Assembly: GCA_003416985.1 (NCBI GenBank)
Contig: QVIN01000007.1
Span: forward strand, 124,001-188,000
Direction of reading: 5' to 3'
Source of the DNA: Duganella sp. BJB480
GTDB lineage: Bacteria > Pseudomonadota > Gammaproteobacteria > Burkholderiales > Burkholderiaceae_D
Length of the DNA: 64,000 bases
Numbering within the stretch: the first letter of the stretch is position 1; every line of letters begins with the position of its first letter. This document shows positions 29,860 through 38,524 of this stretch, in pieces. Made by a program: the position numbers and the translations under genes. The notes under the pieces were generated by a model, which was not told where the DNA came from, made no database searches, and saw only the letters and a program-made list of their open reading frames with translations.

Positions 29860-30918
29860 TCAGGCCGTGACGGCGGCGGGGCCGCCCTGCTCGTCCTGGT
29901 AGCGGGCGCGGATGTCGAGCACCTCGTCCCATCGCCGCAGCAGCGCGTCGACGCAGCGCGGATCGAAATGCGCGCCGCTGCGGTCCAGCAGGTGCTGGCG
30001 CGCGGCCTCCATGCTCCACGCCGGCTTGTACGGGCGCACGCTGGTCAGCGCGTCGAACACGTCGGCCACGGCGACGATGCGGCCGGCCTGCGGAATGGCC
30101 TCGCCCGCCAGGCCGCGCGGATAGCCCTGGCCGTCGTAGCGCTCGTGGTGGGTCAGCGCAATCTCGGCCGCCAGCTTGTGCATGCGCGCCTTGCAATCCT
30201 TGAGGATGTTGTAGCCGATCTCCGCGTGCTGGCGCATCACCGCCATCTCCTCGGCGGTGAGGCGGCCGGGCTTGAGCAGGATGTGGTCGGGCGTGCCGAC
30301 CTTGCCGATGTCGTGCATCGGCGCGGCGTTCAGCAGGTCGCTCTGCTGCTCGTCGGACAGGCCCAGCCCGGCCGCGATCAGCCGCGAGTAGCGCGCCATG
30401 CGCTGGATGTGGGCGCCGGTCTCGGGGTCGCGGTACTCGGAGGCGCGGCACAGCAGCATGATGGTCTCCTGCTCGCGCGCGCACAGCTCGGCGGTGGCCT
30501 TGGCCACCTCGTCGGCCAGCCAGCTGGCGCGGTGCTGCAGGCTCAGCGTGGCGCTGCGCAGCGCCAGCATGTTGCGGGTGCGTGCCAGGAACTCGACCTT
30601 GTCGATCGGCTTGATGAGGAAATCGCTGGCGCCGTTCTCCAGCGCGCGGTGGCGCACGTCGAGGTCGACGCTGGCGGTGACCATCAGCACCGGCGGGCGC
30701 TGGTCGGGCGGCGCCTGCAGCCGGGCGATGAACTCCAGGCCGTTCAGGTCCGGCATCATGTAGTCGACGATCAGCAGGTCGTAGGGATGGGCGTTGCACC
30801 AGGCCAGCGCCTCGCGCGCCGACTGGAAGCCGATCGTGCTCACGCCCTGCAGCTTGTCGACCAGGCGCGACATCAGCACCAGGTTGATGTGGGTATCGTC
30901 GACCAGCACCACCTTCAT
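29860..30918 (-). CDS. HD-GYP response regulator (RpfG-type c-di-GMP phosphodiesterase)
   Basis: 352 residues. Receiver domain with Asp52 (LLIVDYMMPDLNG) and switch Lys (IKPID), a short helix, then an HD-GYP domain: HDIGKVGTPDHILLK at 202-216 and HHERYDGQGYP ending at 267, with all metal-binding His/Asp in place. Such proteins hydrolyse c-di-GMP to pGpG/GMP. Together with the hybrid kinase 7 bp downstream it forms a two-gene operon; the kinase probably phosphorylates Asp52. Stop at 29860, good ATG at 30918. Confidence 0.94.
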   Translation of the reverse strand: MKVVLVDDTHINLVLMSRLVDKLQGVSTIGFQSAREALAWCNAHPYDLLIVDYMMPDLNGLEFIARLQAPPDQRPPVLMVTASVDLDVRHRALENGASDFLIKPIDKVEFLARTRNMLALRSATLSLQHRASWLADEVAKATAELCAREQETIMLLCRASEYRDPETGAHIQRMARYSRLIAAGLGLSDEQQSDLLNAAPMHDIGKVGTPDHILLKPGRLTAEEMAVMRQHAEIGYNILKDCKARMHKLAAEIALTHHERYDGQGYPRGLAGEAIPQAGRIVAVADVFDALTSVRPYKPAWSMEAARQHLLDRSGAHFDPRCVDALLRRWDEVLDIRARYQDEQGGPAAVTA

Positions 30919-30934
30919 CCGCGTCTCCTCGTCG

Positions 30935-31486
30935 TCATTTCAGGCGCTGCGCGTAGGTGCTCTTGAACTTGGCCACCTTGGGCGCCACCACGAAGGCGCA
31001 ATAGCTCTGCAGCGGGTGCTGGCTGAAGTAGTCCTGGTGGTAGGGCTCGGCCGGATAGTAGGTGGTGAGCGGCGCCAGCTCGGTGACGATGGGCGCGTCC
31101 CACACTCCGGCCATCTGTGCGATCACCTGGCGCGCCGTGGCTTCCTGCTGCGGCGACTGGTGGAAGATGACCGAGCGGTACTGGGTGCCGACGTCGTTGC
31201 CCTGGCGGTTGGGCGTGGTCGGGTCGTGGATGGTGAAGAAGATTTCCAGCAGGTCGCGGAAGCCGATGACGGAAGGATCAAATTGCAATTTCACCACTTC
31301 GGCGTGGCCTGTGCCGCCGGCGCAGACTTGCTCGTAGGTGGGGTCGGGCTGGTGGCCGCCGGCATAGCCGGACTCGACATGAACAACGCCCTTGACCCGC
31401 GCAAACACGGCCTCGGTGCACCAGAAGCAGCCGCCGCCCAGATACGCTGTTTCAAGCGCCGTGCCCGGCGCGGACTGACTCGTCAT
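30935..31486 (-). CDS. msrA: Peptide methionine sulfoxide reductase A
   Basis: 183 residues from the ATG at 31484-31486 (GGGGGA upstream); a start 15 codons earlier lacks support. The catalytic Cys is in GGCFWCTEAVF, followed by GYAGGHQPDPTYEQVCAGGTGHAEVV and a C-terminal YHQDYFSQHP, all diagnostic of MsrA. It reduces S-methionine sulfoxide in proteins using thioredoxin. The gene ends 16 bp upstream of the HD-GYP gene start, so read-through is possible. No signal peptide; cytoplasmic. Confidence 0.95.
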   Translation of the reverse strand: MTSQSAPGTALETAYLGGGCFWCTEAVFARVKGVVHVESGYAGGHQPDPTYEQVCAGGTGHAEVVKLQFDPSVIGFRDLLEIFFTIHDPTTPNRQGNDVGTQYRSVIFHQSPQQEATARQVIAQMAGVWDAPIVTELAPLTTYYPAEPYHQDYFSQHPLQSYCAFVVAPKVAKFKSTYAQRLK

Positions 31487-31595
31487 GATTCCCCCGCGTA
31501 GAAGAATGCCCATGGGGTCACTGTAACGCAAACCGGGGCAATCCGCTATGGCGCGGTAAACTTTGGCATAATGGCTGAAAGTTCACAGGTCCACC

Positions 31596-32099
31596 ATGCA
31601 CACTCGTTCCCCCCGCGCCGACCAGCGCCCCTTCGACACCAGCCATTTTCGCCAGGCGCTGGGCCAGTTCGCCACCGGCGTCACCGTCATCACCACCCGG
31701 CTGGCGGACGGCAGCTTCCGTGGCCTGACGGCCAGTTCCTTCAATTCGGTGTCGCTCGATCCGCCGCTGGTGTTGTGGAGCCTGGCCACCACGGCCAACA
31801 GCATGCCCATCTTCACCGGCAATTCGCACTACGTCATCAACGTGCTGTCGGCCGGCCAGGCGCACCTGGCCAAGCAGTTCGCCACGCGCGGCATCGATCC
31901 GTGGGAAAACACCGAATACGAGCTCTCGCGCACCGGCCAGCCCATCCTCAAGGGCGCCTCGGCCTGGTTCGAATGCCACAACCGCAGCCGCTACCCGGAG
32001 GGCGACCACGTGATCTTCGTCGGCGAGGTCGAGCTGTGCGAGTTCTCGCCGTCGCCGCCGCTGATTTTCCACGGCGGCCAGTTCGGCGGCCTGGGCTAA
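31596..32099 (+). CDS. Flavin reductase-like FMN-binding protein
   Basis: 167 residues covering one flavin reductase-like domain: FRQALGQFATGVTVIT at the start, then LTASSFNSVSLDPPLVLWSL, and VGEVELCEF near the end. These match the small FMN/FAD:NAD(P)H reductases (HpaC/NtaB/RutF type) that supply reduced flavin to two-component monooxygenases. No monooxygenase gene is adjacent, so the partner is unknown. Divergent from msrA; CATAAT about 25 bp upstream of the ATG may be its -10. Confidence 0.88.
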   Translation: MHTRSPRADQRPFDTSHFRQALGQFATGVTVITTRLADGSFRGLTASSFNSVSLDPPLVLWSLATTANSMPIFTGNSHYVINVLSAGQAHLAKQFATRGIDPWENTEYELSRTGQPILKGASAWFECHNRSRYPEGDHVIFVGEVELCEFSPSPPLIFHGGQFGGLG

Positions 32100-32196
32100 A
32101 AACGGAAATTGGTGTCGCCATTTGAAAAGCCGTGACGGCGGCCGCGGCATAGAATGCCGGGCAGACTTCCCACATTTTCATAATGAGAGACCACAC

Positions 32197-33381
32197 ATGA
32201 GCCAAGCCCGCGCGCAATTCCACTGGGACGATCCCCTGCTGCTGGACCAGCAGCTGACCGACGACGAACGCATGGTGCGCGACGCCGCCGCCGCGTATTG
32301 CCAGGACAAGCTGGCGCCGCGCATCCTGGAGGCGTTCCGCCACGAGAAGATGGACACCTCGATCTTCCGCGAGATGGGCGAACTGGGCCTGCTGGGCCCG
32401 ACCATCCCGGAACAGTACGGCGGTCCCGGCCTGAACTACGTGGCCTACGGCCTGATCGCGCGCGAAGTCGAGCGCGTCGACTCCGGCTACCGCTCGATGA
32501 TGAGCGTGCAGTCGTCGCTGGTGATGGTGCCGATCTACGAGTTCGGCACCGAGGCGCAGAAACAGAAGTACCTGCCCAAGCTGGCCACCGGCGAGTGGAT
32601 CGGCTGCTTCGGCCTGACCGAACCCAACCACGGCTCCGATCCGGGCTCGATGATCACCCGCGCCAAGAAGGTGCCGGGCGGCTACGCGCTGACCGGTGCC
32701 AAGATGTGGATCACCAATTCGCCGGTGGCCGACGTGTTCGTGGTCTGGGCCAAGGACGACGAGGGCGCGATCCGTGGCTTCGTGCTGGAAAAAGGCATGG
32801 CCGGCCTGAGCGCCCCCGCCATCCACGGCAAGTTCGGCCTGCGCGCCTCGGTCACGGGCGAGATCGTGATGGACAATGTGTTCTGCCCGGAAGAGAACGC
32901 CTTCCCGGACGTGCGCGGCCTGAAGGGCCCGTTCACCTGCCTGAATTCGGCGCGCTACGGCATCGCCTGGGGCGCGCTGGGCGCGGCCGAGGCCTGCTGG
33001 CACACCGCGCGCCAGTACGTGCTGGACCGCCACCAGTTCGGCCGTCCGCTGGCCGCCAACCAGCTGGTGCAGAAGAAGCTGGCCGACATGCAGACCGAGA
33101 TCACCTTGGGCCTGCAGGGCTGCCTGCAGCTGGGCCGCATGAAGGACGCCGGCACGGCGGCGGTGGAAATCACCTCGATGATGAAGCGTAACTCCTGCGG
33201 CAAGTCGCTGGACATCGCCCGCGTCGCGCGCGACATGTTGGGTGGCAACGGCATCTCGGACGAGTTCGGCATCATCCGCCACATGGTCAACCTGGAGGTG
33301 GTCAACACCTACGAGGGCACGCACGACATCCACGCGCTGATCCTGGGCCGCGCCCAGACCGGCATCCAGGCCTTCCAGTAA
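32197..33381 (+). CDS. gcdH: Glutaryl-CoA dehydrogenase
   Basis: 394 residues from the ATG at 32197, with GAGAGA 6 nt upstream. Acyl-CoA dehydrogenase fold: FGLTEPNHGSDPGSM (FAD/substrate loop), WITNSPVADVFVVWAK, and the catalytic Glu in NTYEGTHDIHALILGRAQTG. Overall wording, including SARYGIAWGALGAAE, matches GcdH, which oxidatively decarboxylates glutaryl-CoA to crotonyl-CoA in lysine, tryptophan and glutarate breakdown. Monocistronic, with a strong terminator directly after. Confidence 0.93.
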   Translation: MSQARAQFHWDDPLLLDQQLTDDERMVRDAAAAYCQDKLAPRILEAFRHEKMDTSIFREMGELGLLGPTIPEQYGGPGLNYVAYGLIAREVERVDSGYRSMMSVQSSLVMVPIYEFGTEAQKQKYLPKLATGEWIGCFGLTEPNHGSDPGSMITRAKKVPGGYALTGAKMWITNSPVADVFVVWAKDDEGAIRGFVLEKGMAGLSAPAIHGKFGLRASVTGEIVMDNVFCPEENAFPDVRGLKGPFTCLNSARYGIAWGALGAAEACWHTARQYVLDRHQFGRPLAANQLVQKKLADMQTEITLGLQGCLQLGRMKDAGTAAVEITSMMKRNSCGKSLDIARVARDMLGGNGISDEFGIIRHMVNLEVVNTYEGTHDIHALILGRAQTGIQAFQ

Positions 33382-33390
33382 TCGGGACGG

Positions 33391-33436
33391 ACGAAAAAAA
33401 ACCGCCGGGCTTTTGGCCTCGGCGGTTTTTTTTCGT
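33391..33436. terminator. Bidirectional terminator between gcdH and ompW-type gene
   Basis: A perfect 16-bp inverted repeat: ACGAAAAAAAACCGCC at 33391-33406 and its complement at 33421-33436. Eight A and eight T flank the GC stem, so it can end transcripts from both convergent genes. Confidence 0.9.
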
Positions 33437-33444
33437 CACAAGCT

Positions 33445-34125
33445 TTAGAAGCCCTTGAAGTTGTAGCCGACGCTGACGCTGACGGCCAGCGGATCGAGCC
33501 GCACATCCTGCACCTGGCCGGTCGAGAAGTGCACCACGGTCTTGAGCTTGGTCTTGATGACGGTGGCGTCGATGAACCATTTCTCGTTGATCTTCATGGT
33601 GCCGCCGATCTGGTAGCTCATCGCCCACTTGTCGTCCAGCTTGAAGGTGGTGCCGGGGCCGCCGGTGTTGAGCAGCGCGGTCAGCTGGCCGGAGCCGGTC
33701 TCCTTCTGGAACATCGCGTAGGTCAGGCCCAGGCCCACGTACGGACGGAACTTCGAGTTGGCCGGCAGGAAGCGGTACTGCACGAAGGCGGTCGGCGGCA
33801 GTACCTCCGAGGTGCCCACCTTGCCCGTGCCCTGGATCGCGCCCGAGCCGATCAGGTCGTGCTTGTACGGCAGGCCCAGGTCCAGCTCGGCGGCGATGTT
33901 GTCGGTCACCATGTAGGCGATCGCGAAGCGCGGCTTGGTGTCCGAGCCGACGTCGGCCTTGGTGCCCGGCAGCGCCGGCGCCGAGACGTCGCCCGAATCC
34001 ACCTTGGGCGTGATCTTGTTGATGCCCAGCGTGCCCAGCCAGGTGCCGGCGCTTTGTTGCGCCGATGCGGCCGACGCCACCGTCAGTGCGGCGGCCAGCG
34101 CCAGCAGTTTTACCGTGTTCTTCAT
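33445..34125 (-). CDS. OmpW-family outer membrane protein
   Basis: 226 residues with a signal peptide (about 1-22, ending ASAQ). The rest alternates in the manner of an eight-stranded beta-barrel and ends in Phe (VGYNFKGF), the usual outer-membrane insertion signal. NIAAELDLGLPYKHD and FRPYVGLGLTYAMF are typical OmpW segments. It probably forms a narrow channel for small hydrophobic compounds. AGGAG lies just upstream of the ATG. Monocistronic; ends at the shared terminator with gcdH. Confidence 0.93.
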   Translation of the reverse strand: MKNTVKLLALAAALTVASAASAQQSAGTWLGTLGINKITPKVDSGDVSAPALPGTKADVGSDTKPRFAIAYMVTDNIAAELDLGLPYKHDLIGSGAIQGTGKVGTSEVLPPTAFVQYRFLPANSKFRPYVGLGLTYAMFQKETGSGQLTALLNTGGPGTTFKLDDKWAMSYQIGGTMKINEKWFIDATVIKTKLKTVVHFSTGQVQDVRLDPLAVSVSVGYNFKGF

Positions 34126-34200
34126 ATCGTCTCCTGATGTTTTATGTTGTGAGTCCGGCGGCCGCCCGCCCGTGGGCGGCGGCCGCCTGCGACGACTGAA

Positions 34201-35577
34201 TTACAGCCAGCCCTTGACCACCAGCTTCTCGGCCACGTAACGCGCCAGCAGCAGGTTGTTGAACGGGGTCGGGTGGACATCGTCGGCGAAGGACCAGTGG
34301 CTGACGTCGCCCGCCTTGAGGTTGCCGGCGTTGCACACCAGCGAGCTGGCCAGCGGATTCTTGGCCGTGCTCAGGTCGCACGCGGTCTCCGACACATTCG
34401 TCAGGCCGTACGGGCCGGGATTGGTGGCCTGGTCGTGGCTGACGGCGAACACGTCGACGATCAGCACCTTGGACTCCGACGCCAGCCCGGTGGAGAGCGC
34501 GCCGTTGAAGGCGCTCACCATGGCGTTGATCAGCGCCTGGGTCGATGCCGGCAGGCTGCGGCCCTTCGGCGTGGTGGCCACGTCCGGCAGGTTGTTGACG
34601 GTGACGTAGTTGGCGCCGTTGGCGACGATCTGCGTCTTGACCAGGTTGGCCAGTTCGGTACCGGCGGTGGTCATGGCGGCGACCAGTTCGGGACCATGGG
34701 CGGCGGCATAGTCGGCGCCGGCCTTGGCGCCGGCTGCGGTGGCGTCGGCGCCGGCCTTGACGGTCATCGGTCCCCACACGGCCTGCGACGCCACGGCCGA
34801 ATTACCCGGCTGGATGGCGGCGGCGCCGACCGCCGCCATCGTGATCGTGGTCTGGGTGCTGCCCGGCTTGGCCGCTTCGGTCTGCGCGGCCAGGCCGATG
34901 GCGGCGGCGGCGCTGGCCGGATCGGTGGCGCCGGCGGCCAGCTGGCCGACCAGGCTGGTCACATAGGCGGCGCCGCCGGCGGCGGTGCCGGCGGCCGTGG
35001 CGTCGTCGCCCAGCTTGGTGAGCAGGAACAGCGCGTCGTTGCCGCCGGCCATGACGAACACCATTTCATCGCCCTTGAACTTGCCGCCGATGGCTTTCAG
35101 GTGGTTGGCGACCTGGGTCACCACGGGAATGGTCAGCGCGCCGAGCGGGCTGCCGGTCAGCTTGTTGCCGGGGCCGACGGGATTGGTCACGCGCGAACCG
35201 CCCTGGGCGTAGCCGTAGCAGCCGGCGTGGGCCACCTGCGGCACCGAGAAACCCTTGCTGGCGTCGCCGTCGAGACCGGTCACGGCCGCGCACGGGACAG
35301 CCACGCCCAGCTGGGCGGCGACCAGTTCGGTCCAGTTCTTGCCGGTCAGCGTGGACGCGACCGCGGTGTTGTCACCGTTGATGGTAAATTTGCCGCCCTT
35401 GAGCAGGGCCACCGTGCCGACGGCGTAGGAGCCGACGTCGGACAGGCTGTCGCCAAACGATACCTGGCTGCTGTATTTGACTTTGATGGTTTGATCGCCG
35501 GGTTTGGGATCGGTTCCGCCGCAACCCGCAAGGACGGCCAGGGTCATTGCAGCAAGTGCAAATTTGGTATGACGCAT
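34201..35577 (-). CDS. SGNH/GDSL-type esterase, lipoprotein
   Basis: 458 residues. A lipoprotein signal ends LAGC (Cys19). The SGNH blocks can be seen: FGDSLSDVG (nucleophile Ser, block I), GGSR (block II), AGGNDAL (block III) and a C-terminal DDVHPT (block V Asp/His). An Ala/Gly-rich, low-complexity insert (about residues 185-310) makes the protein longer than standard autotransported or secreted GDSL lipases. Probably a surface or periplasmic esterase. A gap of 181 bp follows to the next gene upstream, with no feature I can name. Confidence 0.88.
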   Translation of the reverse strand: MRHTKFALAAMTLAVLAGCGGTDPKPGDQTIKVKYSSQVSFGDSLSDVGSYAVGTVALLKGGKFTINGDNTAVASTLTGKNWTELVAAQLGVAVPCAAVTGLDGDASKGFSVPQVAHAGCYGYAQGGSRVTNPVGPGNKLTGSPLGALTIPVVTQVANHLKAIGGKFKGDEMVFVMAGGNDALFLLTKLGDDATAAGTAAGGAAYVTSLVGQLAAGATDPASAAAAIGLAAQTEAAKPGSTQTTITMAAVGAAAIQPGNSAVASQAVWGPMTVKAGADATAAGAKAGADYAAAHGPELVAAMTTAGTELANLVKTQIVANGANYVTVNNLPDVATTPKGRSLPASTQALINAMVSAFNGALSTGLASESKVLIVDVFAVSHDQATNPGPYGLTNVSETACDLSTAKNPLASSLVCNAGNLKAGDVSHWSFADDVHPTPFNNLLLARYVAEKLVVKGWL

Positions 35578-35758
35578 GTTGTCTCCTAAGAAATTTTTAT
35601 TTATTTGATACGAACGGCCGTGCTATTCGCAACCCAACTAATATGCCAGCGTTATTCCCGGCTGTATAGCGCAGCACGAGAAATCGTACAACTTTGTGGC
35701 AAAAAAGAACGTTTGCTCGGACGTATTATCTTAGGAGTTAATCTACGTCAAATGGTTC

Positions 35759-37303
35759 TCACCTCGATGGTGCAGAATCGAAAAATTTGCGCGCCTCGCG
35801 CAGGCAGAACGGCGCCACCAGGCCGGCGTGATAGGCGTCGTTGACCGCCTTGTCGGCCTCCCCGCCCGAGCCGGTGTCGTGCAGCACGCTCAGGCGCAAG
35901 ACCTGCTTGGCCACGCCGAATTCCAGGCGGGTGTCGCGGTAGGCGCCCAACAGCGACGAGTCGTCCAGGTCCAGCACCGTCAACAGGCCCGGCGCCATGG
36001 ACTGGGCGCGGAAATAGGCGCCGGCGGCGTCGGTGTTGGAAAACGGCACCACCGGATCCCGGTTGCCGCCGCACAGGAACAGCGGCGCGGTCGGCGTGTA
36101 GGTGCGCAGGTCGTTCTTCAGCAGCCATTTGCGCAGCGGCTGGACCGGCGCGCAGCCCAGCGGCGCGCTGTCGCTGAGGTTGCAGGGGTGATCCTTAAGG
36201 TCGGCCAGGTAGGTGTTGCGGTAGCTGGTCTTGAGCAGGTGGTCGGCGCCGAAGTAGGCGCCGTAGCCGGCGGCCTGCGGCAGCGAATCCTGGGCGAACA
36301 GCACGTCGTCGGGCAGCTTGCCTGCACTCACCAGCGCGCCCAGGCTTTGCGTGCCCGGCAGCAGCGTGTCGATGCCGGTGGCGTACTTGGCCTCGTAGAC
36401 GTCGCCCAGGCTGGCGTAGATGCCGGCGCCGGCGCGCTGGCCGGCGTTGATCAGCATAGGCAGGAAGCCGCTGGAGCCGAGCGTCGGCGCGCCGTTGAAG
36501 ATGGCGTCGCCAAATTGCAGCAAGGCGTAGGGGCCGGACATCGGCGCCGCCGCCGTGACCGTGAATTCCCCCGCGTATTTGGTCTGCATGGACCGCTGGG
36601 TGGCCAGCGCCACGAAGCCGCCCTGAGAGTAACCACTCACCATCAGCCGGCTGGACGCGCCCGCGCCGATGCTGGCGAACACGCTACGGGCGGCGCGCAG
36701 GGCGTCGATCATGTCGTCGGCCTGCTGGCCGGCGTCGAGGTAGGCGTGGTAGGCCAACGAGGAACCGGCGTAGCCGGCGTAGTTCGGCGCCACCACGATG
36801 TAGCCCTGGGCCGCGTACATGGCCGCCACCAGCCGCGCCTCGGTGCCGGACAGGTTGGCCATGTCGGTGGTCTTGAGCGCCGAGGTGCCGTGCGCGTACA
36901 GCATCACCGGGCGGCCGCCCTGGCACGCCGCGTTGCCGCCGGACGGCACCATGATGGCGGTGCTGGCGTCGGTGTCGGCCGCCACCGAATCGATGGTATG
37001 GTACTTGAGCGTGTAGGTGGTCACGGCGCAGGTCGGCGTGCCGGTGACGGCGGTGCCGAGGGTGACGGAGGACTCCACCAGTTTCTGCATGGCGGCCGGT
37101 TCGACCGTGCCGGCCGTGACGCCGCCGTCCAGCACGGCCGGCACCAGCGTGGCGCCGCCGATGGCGATGCCGCGCAACTGGGTGACCGGCGGCTGGACCA
37201 CGATATCGCCGCCGGTGTGGCTGGCGGGCGAACCGCCTCCGCCGCCGCAGGAAGCGAGCAGGACGGCGAGGGAAATCCATGGGTAACGGGCGGCGTGGTG
37301 CAT
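35759..37303 (-). CDS. Alpha/beta-hydrolase lipoprotein (secretory lipase-like)
   Basis: 514 residues with a lipoprotein signal ending LLASC followed by Gly repeats. The hydrolase core has PVMLYAHGTS (oxyanion region), GYIVVAPNYAGYAGS, the nucleophile elbow GYSQGG, and a late CGGNRDPVVPFSNT that should carry the acid. This layout resembles the LIP/secretory lipase group of large alpha/beta-hydrolases. Two lipoprotein hydrolases stand in a row on this strand but are separated by 181 bp, so they need not be one operon. Substrate unknown. Confidence 0.85.
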   Translation of the reverse strand: MHHAARYPWISLAVLLASCGGGGGSPASHTGGDIVVQPPVTQLRGIAIGGATLVPAVLDGGVTAGTVEPAAMQKLVESSVTLGTAVTGTPTCAVTTYTLKYHTIDSVAADTDASTAIMVPSGGNAACQGGRPVMLYAHGTSALKTTDMANLSGTEARLVAAMYAAQGYIVVAPNYAGYAGSSLAYHAYLDAGQQADDMIDALRAARSVFASIGAGASSRLMVSGYSQGGFVALATQRSMQTKYAGEFTVTAAAPMSGPYALLQFGDAIFNGAPTLGSSGFLPMLINAGQRAGAGIYASLGDVYEAKYATGIDTLLPGTQSLGALVSAGKLPDDVLFAQDSLPQAAGYGAYFGADHLLKTSYRNTYLADLKDHPCNLSDSAPLGCAPVQPLRKWLLKNDLRTYTPTAPLFLCGGNRDPVVPFSNTDAAGAYFRAQSMAPGLLTVLDLDDSSLLGAYRDTRLEFGVAKQVLRLSVLHDTGSGGEADKAVNDAYHAGLVAPFCLREARKFFDSAPSR

Positions 37304-37447
37304 AGCGCATCCTTGAGGAAGATGCAGGGCGCCGGGGCGGCCGCTGCTGGAAGGTCAAGGTTGCCGGGCGTTTCATAGCGGCCGGCAACACTCAATCTTA
37401 GCAGGGAGCGCCCCTCATCGCATCAGTCTGTTGCGATGCCGCGTCGC

Positions 37448-38524
37448 CTATTTTTTCAGCAGCGCGGCGATCACGCCGGCCGAGCCGAACACCGAGCGGC
37501 GCAGGCGGTCGTTGACGCCCAGCCACTCCGCGCCCTGCGGCGGGGTCTCCACCAGGATCAGGCCGGAGCCGGTCTGGTCCATGTCGCGCAGCGCGGCGTA
37601 CAGGCCGTAGGCGTAGCCGGCCGGGTCGGCGGGCAGCCTTTGCTGCGGCACCTCGCCCGGCAGCGCCGGCAAGGCGTGGCTGATCACCGCGACCTTGACG
37701 CCGCGCGCCCGCAACTGCGCCAGCGCGGCGGCCAGCTCGGCCTGCTCCAGCATGGTCACCGGGGTGCGCGGCGCGTAGTGCGATTCCAGCGTGCCGGAGG
37801 CGCGTGGCGCGGCCTGGTCCGGTGCGGCCGGCATGGCGCCGATCACGTCGGCGATCTGCTGCGCGCTGATGTGGCCGGGACGCAGCAGCACCGGGCCGTG
37901 CGTGGCCAGGCGCGACAGGTCGACAATGGTCGATTCGATGCCGACCTGGCTGGCGCCGCCTTCCAGCACGGTGCCCAGCAGCGCGCCGCTGCAGGCTTCG
38001 CCGTCGGTGGCGCCGTCGTCGTGCTCGTCCAGGCCGAACTCGTCGCGCACGTGCTGCGCGGTGGTCGGACTGACGTTGCCGAACTTGTTGGCGGACGGCG
38101 CCGCCACGCCGCCCTTGCCGCCCTTGAAGGCGCTCAGCAGGGCGACCGCGACCGGATGCGACGGGCAGCGGATGCCGACCGTGTCCTGGCCGCCGGAGAC
38201 GGCGTCGGGAATGTGGCCGGCGCGTTTGAGGATCAGCGTCAGCGGTCCCGGCCAGAAGGCCGCCACCAGCTGGCGCGCCTCCGGCGGAATGTCGGTGACC
38301 CAGTAGTCGAGGTCGGCGCCGGGGGCGACGTGCACGATCACCGGATGGTCGTTCGGACGGCCCTTGGCTTCGTAGATGCGGGCCACGGCCGCCGGGTTCT
38401 CGGCGTCCGCGCCCAGGCCGTAGACGGTCTCGGTGGGGAAGGCCACCAGGCCGCCCTCCTCCAGGATCGCCGCCGCCGCCGCGATGGCGGCGTGGTCGGC
38501 TACCGTTGCGGGCTGCTGCTTCAC
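37448..38524 (-). CDS. tsaC: L-threonylcarbamoyladenylate synthase, Sua5 type
   Basis: 358 residues from the GTG at 38522-38524. The N-terminal YrdC domain (about 10-215) has GGLVAFPTETVYGLGADA, KGRPNDHPVIVH and APSANKFGNVSPT; a C-terminal Sua5 domain follows, so this is the long form. It makes threonylcarbamoyl-AMP from threonine, bicarbonate and ATP for t6A37 of tRNA. The GTG overlaps the purK stop as GTGA, a translational-coupling junction. Last gene of the purC-purE-purK-tsaC operon. Confidence 0.93.
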   Translation of the reverse strand: MKQQPATVADHAAIAAAAAILEEGGLVAFPTETVYGLGADAENPAAVARIYEAKGRPNDHPVIVHVAPGADLDYWVTDIPPEARQLVAAFWPGPLTLILKRAGHIPDAVSGGQDTVGIRCPSHPVAVALLSAFKGGKGGVAAPSANKFGNVSPTTAQHVRDEFGLDEHDDGATDGEACSGALLGTVLEGGASQVGIESTIVDLSRLATHGPVLLRPGHISAQQIADVIGAMPAAPDQAAPRASGTLESHYAPRTPVTMLEQAELAAALAQLRARGVKVAVISHALPALPGEVPQQRLPADPAGYAYGLYAALRDMDQTGSGLILVETPPQGAEWLGVNDRLRRSVFGSAGVIAALLKK